Source: JAGQSZ01 sp049647585 (lineage in GTDB: Bacteria > Actinomycetota > Acidimicrobiia > Acidimicrobiales > Microtrichaceae). Taken from it: a stretch of 64,000 nt of DNA. Positions 57,769-64,000 of the stretch are shown one piece after another. Every line of letters begins with the position of its first letter. Position 1 is the first letter of the stretch. Location of the stretch: assembly GCA_049647585.1 (NCBI GenBank), contig JBARXY010000029.1:1-64000 (forward strand). The letters run 5' to 3'. Both the position numbers and the translations under genes were made by a program. A model generated the notes under the pieces. It did no database searches. It was not told the DNA's origin and saw only the letters and a list, made by a program, of their open reading frames with translations.

Positions 57769-58932
57769 TCAGCGGCGGTCCGCCGCCTCGCGATAGAGCT
57801 CGGCGATCCGCGATCTGAACACGGAACGATCGAAGCGCGCCGCGGCCAGTGCCCGGTTCGTCTCCGAAATGTTGCGTCGGCGTTGCGGGTCAGCCAACAA
57901 CTCGTCAAGGGCATCGGCGAACGCCGGCGTATCCGTCACCGGAACGAGCCGGCCATTGGCCCCGTCGCTGATCATGTTGGAGATGGCTTGGATGTCACTC
58001 GCAACGATCGGAACTCCGGCGGCCAGGGCTTCGATCACCGTGAAGGGTTGACCCTCGGTGAAGGTCGGAAACACGTAGATATCGGCTTCGGAAAGGTGGC
58101 GGTAGACCTCGGCGCGATCGAGCGGACCAGTCATGGACGCGCCACGGCCGCGGGCCGCGATGAGGGCGACCATCTCGTCCTTCAGTGGGTCCAGGCCAGC
58201 GCGGTTGTCGCCGACGATGCGGAGTTGGTATTCGCCGACGCCCCGCTCGTCGAGAAGGTCGAGAGCATCCAGGAGAATTCTGATGCCCTTTCGCTCGAGT
58301 ATCTCTCCGATGAACAGGATGACCGGTGGCTCATGCACGGCGGAGGTCTGGACCATGTCGTCCACCACCACCGAGTTGGCCACCACGGGAAGGTCGACCG
58401 TCGGCATGTACTGCCGGATGTTCGGCTCGCCGGCCGCTGCAATCAGAATATTTGCATCAACAAGTTTATCGAGGACTGCGAACGCCCAGCGGTTCAAACG
58501 GCCGACGCTGTATGCGCCGGGTGCGTCCATGTACGGCGCTTGATTGTGGTTGTGCAACAGCACCCTTGCGCCACGAAGCCGGGCAGCTAGGGCGATCGAA
58601 ACCTGCCGCCACGCGACGAGCCAAGGGTCCTGGACTGCGTGGGAGTGCACGACCGAACCGCGCCGTGCCAGTCGGAAGGTGCCCCAGGCGTCCTTTAATG
58701 CACGGGTCACGTTCTCAGAGGAGAACTTGCCGCGCTGGTCGTCGTTCTGGGCGGTGTTCAAGAACACCATCTCGAACTCGGCATTAAGGGCCGTGTCTTC
58801 GACCAGGTCCATTGCGACCGTGGTTATGCCGCCTTTCAACGGAGGGCCATGGGCGACCACGACGACCCGGATGCCGCTGTAGTTCGTGCGCTCCACAGTG
58901 TCGGACGGCAGGTTGGCTCTGGCCGCTGTCAC
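57769..58932 (-). CDS. Family 4 glycosyltransferase
   Basis: 387 aa, GT-B fold. The N-terminal Rossmann half has VVVVAHGPPLKGGITTVAMDLV and HSHAVQDPWLVAWRQ. The donor-binding half has ILFIGEILERKGIRILLDAL, the E-x7-E motif FTEGQPFTVIEALAAGVPIVASD and a C-terminal helix. This family adds hexoses to envelope polysaccharides, lipids or small molecules; the acceptor is unknown. Its start lies 2 bp after the stop of the upstream acetyltransferase gene, which indicates one operon. The 3' end abuts a 27-bp repeat array. Confidence 0.92.
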   Translation of the reverse strand: MTAARANLPSDTVERTNYSGIRVVVVAHGPPLKGGITTVAMDLVEDTALNAEFEMVFLNTAQNDDQRGKFSSENVTRALKDAWGTFRLARRGSVVHSHAVQDPWLVAWRQVSIALAARLRGARVLLHNHNQAPYMDAPGAYSVGRLNRWAFAVLDKLVDANILIAAAGEPNIRQYMPTVDLPVVANSVVVDDMVQTSAVHEPPVILFIGEILERKGIRILLDALDLLDERGVGEYQLRIVGDNRAGLDPLKDEMVALIAARGRGASMTGPLDRAEVYRHLSEADIYVFPTFTEGQPFTVIEALAAGVPIVASDIQAISNMISDGANGRLVPVTDTPAFADALDELLADPQRRRNISETNRALAAARFDRSVFRSRIAELYREAADRR

Positions 58933-58934
58933 CC

Positions 58935-59450
58935 TCAGGCCCCGGTCAGGATCCGCGCAGGATTTCCGACAGCGGTCGCACCCGCTGGTATGTCGCTCAC
59001 GACGACGGCGCCGGCGCCGATGATGGCCCCTTCACCGATGTCTCGAGGGCCGATGACGATGGCTCCCGAGCCGATGCTGACGCCGTCTCCGATGACGGGC
59101 GCCTGAGCGTTCTCGGTGTCGTCGGAGTCGCCGACCGCACCCAGAGTCACGCCGTGACGGAGCATCACGTTGGAACCGATGACTGTGTTCGGATGAACCA
59201 CAAGTCCCGTCCCGTGCCAGACACTGAGTCCCGGTCCAGCCTCGACCGCCGGTGGTATTTCGATCCCCATCACCCAATCAATCGCGACCTTGTAGATCAA
59301 CAGGACCGGTTTGGCCCAGATCGGGCTGCCGCTACCACCCCGGGATGCGTGTGCCAGGCGAAAGGCGCTCACGACGAACCGGCCCTTGGGGTTACCGCTG
59401 TTGGCCGCCCAATCGGCGCGCAAGGTCCCCAGCAGTCCGGTGTCGGGCAT
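58935..59450 (-). CDS. Hexapeptide-repeat acetyltransferase (serine acetyltransferase/CysE-like fold)
   Basis: 171 aa. The C-terminal left-handed beta helix has the usual run of turns: GPGLSVWHGTGLVVHPNTVI, GSNVMLRHGVTLGA, GDGVSIGSGAIVIGPRDIGEG, AIIGAGAVVVSDIPAGATAVGNPARIL. The His of VWHGTG and of LRHGVTLG are catalytic in this family. In its setting beside a glycosyltransferase it more likely acetylates a glycan precursor than serine. It heads the operon with the GT4 gene and is divergent from purA. Confidence 0.85.
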   Translation of the reverse strand: MPDTGLLGTLRADWAANSGNPKGRFVVSAFRLAHASRGGSGSPIWAKPVLLIYKVAIDWVMGIEIPPAVEAGPGLSVWHGTGLVVHPNTVIGSNVMLRHGVTLGAVGDSDDTENAQAPVIGDGVSIGSGAIVIGPRDIGEGAIIGAGAVVVSDIPAGATAVGNPARILTGA

Positions 59451-59548
59451 GGGTTGACGGTAACCGTGAACGGATCCGGTTCACAACCTCCGGACGCGCC
59501 GAGTACGGTGGACCGGCCCCGATATGGGGATGAACCGAGGAGATGAGC

Positions 59549-60829
59549 GTGTCGGCAACTGTTGTGGTGGGCACCCAATGGGGTGATGAGGGCAAGGGGA
59601 AGCTCACCGACCTCGTAGCTCGAGAGATGCAACTGGTTGTGCGCTACCAGGGTGGTCACAACGCCGGCCACACATTGGTCGTCAACGGCGAGTCCTTCGC
59701 GTTGCAGTTGATCCCCTCGGGCGTGCTCTACGACCACATCGTGCCCGTCATCGGCAACGGGGTCGTCGTCGACCCGGTAGTGATGCTGGCCGAGATCGAC
59801 GGCCTGGAGTCCCGTGGCGTCGACTGTTCCAAACTGCGCGTGTCCGGCAACGCCCATCTGATCATGCCCTACCACCAGGAACTTGATCGGCTGATCGAGC
59901 GCCACTTGGGTAAGAACAAGCTCGGTACCACCAAGCGGGGTATCGGTCCGGCTTATGCGGACAAGGCCTCACGGGTCGGGTTGCGGGTACAGGACCTGCT
60001 GGACCCCGAAATCTTCCGCGAGAAGCTCACCGCCGTCCTTGCCGAGAAGAACCTGGTTCTGGCCAAGGTCTACAACCGACTCGGCTTCGATGCCGACGAG
60101 ATGGCCGACAGATATCTGGCCGAGGTGGCACCACGTGTAACTCCCTACATCGCCGACACGGTCACTCTGATCCACGAAGCGCTCGAGCGCGGCGACAACG
60201 TGCTGCTTGAAGGTGCCCAGGCGACGTTCCTGGACCTCGACCATGGCACTTATCCGTTCGTGACGTCGTCCAATCCGATCTCGGGTGGAGCTTGTGTCGG
60301 TGCTGGGGTTGGACCTCGTCACATCGACCGGGTCATCGGCATCGCCAAGGCCTATGTGACCCGGGTCGGTTCGGGTCCGATGCCTACCGAGCTGTTCGAT
60401 GAGACCGGTGACCGCATCGTCGACCTTGGTCACGAGTACGGGGTCAACACCAAGCGGCGTCGCCGGCCGGGCTGGTTCGACGCGGTGATGTTGCGTCACG
60501 CAGTGAGACTCAACTCCCTCAGCGAGTTGGCGATCACGAAGCTGGACATCTTCGATACGTTCGACTCCCTGAAGGTTTGTGTCGCCTACGACGTCGATGG
60601 AGTCCGACACGACCACCTGCCGTATCACCAGTCGGACCTCTTCAAGGCCACACCGATCTATGAAGTCATGCCGGGATGGAAGACTGACCTGACCGGAGCT
60701 CGCGAGAAGAGCGATCTGCCGCCCAACGCGATCGCGTACGTCGAGTTCCTTCAGGAACAGGTCGGCGTTCCGATCGGGGTGGTCGGAACCGGACCCGGAC
60801 GCGACCAGTACGTCCGGTTCAACGAATAG
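59549..60829 (+). CDS. purA: Adenylosuccinate synthetase
   Basis: Converts IMP and aspartate to adenylosuccinate, using GTP. 426 aa with GTQWGDEGKGKLTDLVA (P-loop and catalytic Asp), GGHNAGHTL, GTTKRGIGPAY, EGAQATFLDLDHGTYPFVTSSNP and KRRRRPGWFD. I choose the GTG, because GAGGAG lies 6 nt before it; the ATG two codons upstream sits directly on that ribosome site. It opens the purine cluster purA-mhuD-purD-purK-purE. Confidence 0.96.
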   Translation: MSATVVVGTQWGDEGKGKLTDLVAREMQLVVRYQGGHNAGHTLVVNGESFALQLIPSGVLYDHIVPVIGNGVVVDPVVMLAEIDGLESRGVDCSKLRVSGNAHLIMPYHQELDRLIERHLGKNKLGTTKRGIGPAYADKASRVGLRVQDLLDPEIFREKLTAVLAEKNLVLAKVYNRLGFDADEMADRYLAEVAPRVTPYIADTVTLIHEALERGDNVLLEGAQATFLDLDHGTYPFVTSSNPISGGACVGAGVGPRHIDRVIGIAKAYVTRVGSGPMPTELFDETGDRIVDLGHEYGVNTKRRRRPGWFDAVMLRHAVRLNSLSELAITKLDIFDTFDSLKVCVAYDVDGVRHDHLPYHQSDLFKATPIYEVMPGWKTDLTGAREKSDLPPNAIAYVEFLQEQVGVPIGVVGTGPGRDQYVRFNE

Positions 60830-60844
60830 ACAATCGGAGTCATC

Positions 60845-61162
60845 ATGACTGTGGTCAAGATCAACGCCATCAAGGTTCCCGAAGGTGCCGGTCCAATGCT
60901 CGAGGAGCGGTTCGCGCAGCGCCCCGGCGGCGTAGAGGAAGCCGAAGGTTTCAAGGGCTTCGAACTGCTTCGACCCACTGACGGTGACAGCTATTTTGTC
61001 GTGACCTGGTGGGAATCCGAAGAGGCCTTCACAACCTGGCAGACGGGACGCAACGCCGCGAAGATGCACGCCCGCGAATCGGGTGAGGCCAAGACCCCGG
61101 TGTCAACCGACACGGAGTTGTTGTCGTTCGAGGTCGTCGAGCACGTCGACGCCCCGTCCTGA
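60845..61162 (+). CDS. mhuD: MhuD-like haem-degrading monooxygenase
   Basis: 105 aa, ABM/ferredoxin fold. It matches mycobacterial MhuD closely by memory: TVVKINAIKVPEGAGPMLEERFAQR, GFKGFELLRPTDGDSYFVVTWWESEEAF. The residues that MhuD uses are in register: Asn 7, Arg 26, a Trp at about 65 and haem-ligand His 75. MhuD-type enzymes cleave haem and release iron. It sits 15 bp after purA and 14 bp before purD, so it is co-transcribed with purine genes, although no functional link to purines is known. Confidence 0.88.
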   Translation: MTVVKINAIKVPEGAGPMLEERFAQRPGGVEEAEGFKGFELLRPTDGDSYFVVTWWESEEAFTTWQTGRNAAKMHARESGEAKTPVSTDTELLSFEVVEHVDAPS

Positions 61163-61176
61163 GCAGGAGACGCCAC

Positions 61177-62433
61177 GTGAAGTTGTGCGTCATCGGGTCG
61201 GGCGGTCGCGAGCACGCACTGGCGGCCGCTCTGTCCAGAACTGCCGAGGTGGTCGTCACCCCGGGCAATGCCGGAATCCCCAATTCCACATCGATGGACC
61301 CCGAAGAGATCGATGCCGACCTCTATGTGATCGGACCTGAAGCCCCTCTCGTCGATGGGCTGGCGGACCGGCTGCGGGCGGCGGGGCGACTTGTGTTCGG
61401 CCCTGGTGCCGACGGAGCACGTCTCGAAGGGTCGAAGGCGTGGATGAAGGAGGTCGTTGCGGCCGCAGGCGTTCCGACCGCACGACACGGCACCTTTGAC
61501 GATGCTGATGACGCATTGGAGTTCCTGGCTGGGATGGTCCCGCCGTTCGTGATCAAGACCGATGGCCTGGCTGCGGGTAAGGGCGTAACGGTTACAGACT
61601 CCCTGACCGAGGCCCGCAACGCCGTCGATGACTACTTGTCGGGTCAAGCATTCGGTGATGCCGGTCGTACGGTTGTGATCGAAGAGGGTCTGGTCGGCCC
61701 GGAACTCTCCGTCCTGGCGGTCTGTGACGGCAAGAAGGCCGTGTTGCTTTCGCCTGCCCAGGACTACAAGCGCATCGGCGACGACGACGAAGGGCCCAAC
61801 ACGGGCGGCATGGGTGCCTACTCGCCGGTGCCGATGGTTGACGACGATCTGTTGAGCGATGTCATGAATCGATTCATCGCACCGACCCTGGCCGAGTTGA
61901 ACTCCCGTGGAATCGACTACCGCGGTGTCCTCTACGCAGGACTCATGCTGACATCCGAGGGACCAAAGCTGATCGAGTACAACGTCCGCTTCGGTGACCC
62001 CGAAACCCAGGTCGTGCTTCCGCGGATCACCTCCGATCTGGCCGACCTTCTGGCCCAGGCCGCGGCCGGTGACATCCGTGAAGAACCCGAGTTCGGACCG
62101 GATGCCGTAGTGACCGTCGTGTGCGCGTCGGAGGGGTATCCGGCAGCGCCCCGCACCGGCGATGTCATCGAAGGGATAGAAGAGGCCGAGGCTCTTGATG
62201 GAGTAACGGTGTTCTGCGCCGGAGTTAGCTCCGCCAGCGACACTGGCTCGACCGGGATTCGGAGCGGCCAGTCGGGACTGCGTACGGCAGGTGGTCGGGT
62301 CCTGAACGTAACCGCATCGGCAGCGAGCGTCGCCGAGGCTCGACAGCTCGCCTACAGAGCAGTCGAGCGGATTTCATGGCCCGGCATGTACAACCGCACC
62401 GACATCGCAGCGGGAGTGGACGAGAAGCCATGA
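61177..62433 (+). CDS. purD: Phosphoribosylamine-glycine ligase (GAR synthetase)
   Basis: 418 aa, second step of purine synthesis. The N-terminal VIGSGGREHALAAALSRT (Rossmann-like) starts at a GTG with CAGGAG upstream. The ATP-grasp core has VIKTDGLAAGKGVTVTDS, KRIGDDDEGPNTGGMGAYSP, YNVRFGDPETQVVLPR. The C-terminal part has VVCASEGYPAAPRTGDVI and the glycine-rich SGQSGLRTAGGRVLNVTA. It overlaps the purK start (ATGA). Confidence 0.97.
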   Translation: MKLCVIGSGGREHALAAALSRTAEVVVTPGNAGIPNSTSMDPEEIDADLYVIGPEAPLVDGLADRLRAAGRLVFGPGADGARLEGSKAWMKEVVAAAGVPTARHGTFDDADDALEFLAGMVPPFVIKTDGLAAGKGVTVTDSLTEARNAVDDYLSGQAFGDAGRTVVIEEGLVGPELSVLAVCDGKKAVLLSPAQDYKRIGDDDEGPNTGGMGAYSPVPMVDDDLLSDVMNRFIAPTLAELNSRGIDYRGVLYAGLMLTSEGPKLIEYNVRFGDPETQVVLPRITSDLADLLAQAAAGDIREEPEFGPDAVVTVVCASEGYPAAPRTGDVIEGIEEAEALDGVTVFCAGVSSASDTGSTGIRSGQSGLRTAGGRVLNVTASAASVAEARQLAYRAVERISWPGMYNRTDIAAGVDEKP

Positions 62434-63620
62434 GGCCACCGGTGGTCGGGATCGTCGGCGGTGGTCAGTTGGCGCGGATGCTCGCCGAGGCCGCAGGCCC
62501 TCTAGGGGTAGGACTGCGTGTACTGGCCGGTGAGTCCGACGAAGGCGCACCGGAAGTCGTTGTGGACGTGGTGCTTGGCGCTCCCGATGACTACGACGCA
62601 TTGATCGCATTTGCCAGCACCGTCGACGTCATCACGTTCGACCACGAGAACGTCAACCTCGATGCCTTGGCGAAGATCGAAGCCGACGGGATCGCCGAGG
62701 TCCGTCCCAACGTCGCCACTTTGCGACTCGCCGACAAGGCCCACCAACGTCGGATCTTCGCGGAGGCCGGACTTCCCGTCCCCCCGTTCGAAGTCGTCGA
62801 TGTGCCCGCTGATTCTGATCGGTCCTCAGCCGTTGCAGCAGCACAGAGTTTCTTGGATATCCATGGCGGCAGCGAGAACCGGATCGTGGCCAAGGCCAGC
62901 CGAGGTGGTTACGACGGCAGGGGAGTCTGGAAGCTGGGTCCTGATGACATCCCGGCATTCATCGCTGACTACCGCGGCGCACCGCTGGTTCTCGAACCGT
63001 TGCTGCAGCTCGACCTGGAGATAGCGGTGCTGGTTGCGCGCAACCCGAGCGGCGATGTCGCCGTATGGCCAGTCGTCGAAACGGTTCAGGTCGATGGGAT
63101 GTGCGACGAGGTGCTCCTACCGGCGCCCATTGACGAGGAGCTGGCGCGCCAGGCCATCCAGGTAGGACATTCGATTGCCGAATCGGTCGGATCCGTTGGC
63201 GTGTTCGCAGTCGAGCTGTTCATATCGGGCGGCGAGTTGCTCATCAACGAGGTTGCGCCACGGGTCCACAACTCGGGCCACCTGACCATCGAAGGCTGCG
63301 TCACCTCGCAGTTCGAACAGCACCTGAGGGCCGTACTCGACTGGCCACTGGGCCCTACAGACCCACTCGCCCCGAGTGTCGTCATGCGCAATGTCGTCGG
63401 GGGAGCTGACGATCCCCGTTGCAACCAGGCCTCGATGTTCGCCGAGGTGCCCCAGGCGCACCTGCACCTTTATGGGAAGACTCCCCGGCCGGCCCGCAAG
63501 CTGGGTCACGTGACCGTGTTGGGTGATGACATGGAGTCATGCCGATCACAGGCGAGCCGGGCCGTTAGCCTCATCGAGGGCGCAGTTGGTTTGAGCGAGA
63601 ACCCTGCCAGCACAACCTGA
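62430..63620 (+). CDS. purK: 5-(carboxyamino)imidazole ribonucleotide synthase (PurK)
   Basis: 396 aa, ATP-grasp enzyme that uses bicarbonate and ATP to make N5-CAIR. It starts with VVGIVGGGQLARMLAEAAGPLGV, then VDVITFDHENVNLDAL, KASRGGYDGRGVWKLG and FAVELFISGGELLINEVAPRVHNSGHLTIEGC. The start overlaps the purD stop, so translation is coupled. Together with purE downstream it performs the two-step bacterial carboxylation. Confidence 0.95.
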   Translation: MRPPVVGIVGGGQLARMLAEAAGPLGVGLRVLAGESDEGAPEVVVDVVLGAPDDYDALIAFASTVDVITFDHENVNLDALAKIEADGIAEVRPNVATLRLADKAHQRRIFAEAGLPVPPFEVVDVPADSDRSSAVAAAQSFLDIHGGSENRIVAKASRGGYDGRGVWKLGPDDIPAFIADYRGAPLVLEPLLQLDLEIAVLVARNPSGDVAVWPVVETVQVDGMCDEVLLPAPIDEELARQAIQVGHSIAESVGSVGVFAVELFISGGELLINEVAPRVHNSGHLTIEGCVTSQFEQHLRAVLDWPLGPTDPLAPSVVMRNVVGGADDPRCNQASMFAEVPQAHLHLYGKTPRPARKLGHVTVLGDDMESCRSQASRAVSLIEGAVGLSENPASTT

Positions 63621-63641
63621 AACGGTGTTGAGGAATCAACG

Positions 63642-64000
63642 ATGGGACGACAAGTGACACCAAAGATCACCGTTGGGATCATCATGGGCAGCTCCTCGGA
63701 CCTGCCTACGATGAGAGATGCGTCATCCGAACTTGAGCGATTCGGTGTCGGCCACGAAGTCCGCGTGATATCGGCGCATCGGAGTCCCCTCCGCATGGTC
63801 GAGTACGCCCGGTCCGCAGCTGAACGCGGGTTGAGCGTGGTGATCGCAGGCGCCGGCGGCGCAGCTCACCTTCCGGGCATGGTCGCCTCGCTAACGACCC
63901 TTCCTGTCATCGGCGTACCGATCGCGACCCGCAACCTTGGTGGCGTCGATTCGCTCCACTCGATCGTGCAGATGCCGGGAGGCGTACCGGTCGCCACGAT
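63642..64000 (+). CDS. purE: N5-CAIR mutase PurE, 3' end outside the window
   Basis: The first ~119 codons are present and the gene runs off the window edge. VGIIMGSSSDLPTMRDASSEL is the PurE signature with catalytic Ser and Asp, then ISAHRSPLRMVEYAR with the catalytic His, IAGAGGAAHLPGMVASLTTLPVIGVP and the SLHSIVQMPGGVPVAT stretch of class I PurE. The ATG has GAGGAA 7 nt upstream; an in-frame GTG four codons later is less likely. Last visible gene of the purine cluster. Confidence 0.95.
   Translation, partial: MGRQVTPKITVGIIMGSSSDLPTMRDASSELERFGVGHEVRVISAHRSPLRMVEYARSAAERGLSVVIAGAGGAAHLPGMVASLTTLPVIGVPIATRNLGGVDSLHSIVQMPGGVPVAT

Noticed and set aside
59969..61069. 366-residue minus-strand frame opposite purA and mhuD
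   Set aside because: Antisense mirror of purA; no protein-like pattern.

Overview
This is a 64 kb chromosomal segment of a high-GC Gram-positive bacterium, almost certainly an actinobacterium. The signs are a dnaK-grpE-dnaJ-hspR operon, an acyl-CoA carboxylase beta/epsilon pair, an EtfD-like membrane FeS oxidoreductase, a MhuD-like haem oxygenase, TAP-type lipoprotein hydrolases, a LAFTG (class E sortase type) surface protein, a SigF-type partner-switching locus, and separate PolDom and LigC-type ligase genes. Placing it in or near the Acidimicrobiia is my inference from gene content, not something I could test. Most of the window is ordinary, densely packed housekeeping DNA, and only about 37.4-40.1 kb looks accessory.

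Layout. 0-3.6 kb: SRP RNA, dnaX, ybaB, recR. 3.7-9.7 kb: LAFTG surface protein, thiolase, DUF3089 lipoprotein, crotonyl-CoA carboxylase/reductase and methylmalonyl-CoA epimerase (ethylmalonyl/propionyl-CoA metabolism, continued by accD/accE at 21-22.7 kb). 9.7-16.7 kb: regulatory genes, namely a divergent anti-sigma/ECF sigma pair, then an HATPase anti-sigma, a degenerate RsbW-like protein and a SigF-type sigma, with a sulfatase and an SRPBCC gene between them. 16.8-21 kb: DNA repair (HhH protein, 5'-3' exonuclease, LigD-type polymerase domain, ATP-dependent ligase) and a LOG-family gene. 22.8-31.8 kb: metallophosphoesterase, CoA transferase, degenerate GGDEF protein, a 758-bp gene-free region with several inverted repeats, TAP-like lipoprotein, asparaginase, Kup. 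31.9-37.4 kb: MftG-like GMC oxidoreductase, VOC protein, SRPBCC protein, 2OG-Fe(II) oxygenase, pirin. 37.4-40.1 kb: an AbiE-like type IV toxin-antitoxin pair, an A/T-richer orphan gene, a coding remnant and tRNA-Gly(CCC). 40.2-46.9 kb: dcd, a CNB/EtfD/pseudo-receiver operon, an orphan ParA, gpmA, a GT2. 47-55.2 kb: the heat-shock block, with HAIR-like HspR operators in front of both dnaK and clpB. 55.4-59.5 kb: envelope polysaccharide genes. 59.5-64 kb: purA, mhuD, purD, purK, purE (purE cut by the window edge).

The most unusual signal is not a gene. At least fourteen places carry very short perfect or near-perfect tandem duplications (units 10-36 bp, 2-5 copies). They lie mostly at gene ends, and several units contain the stop codon itself. 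The second is the AbiE-like locus, where a clean promoter predicted to give a leaderless mRNA is bracketed by two identical 19-bp direct repeats.
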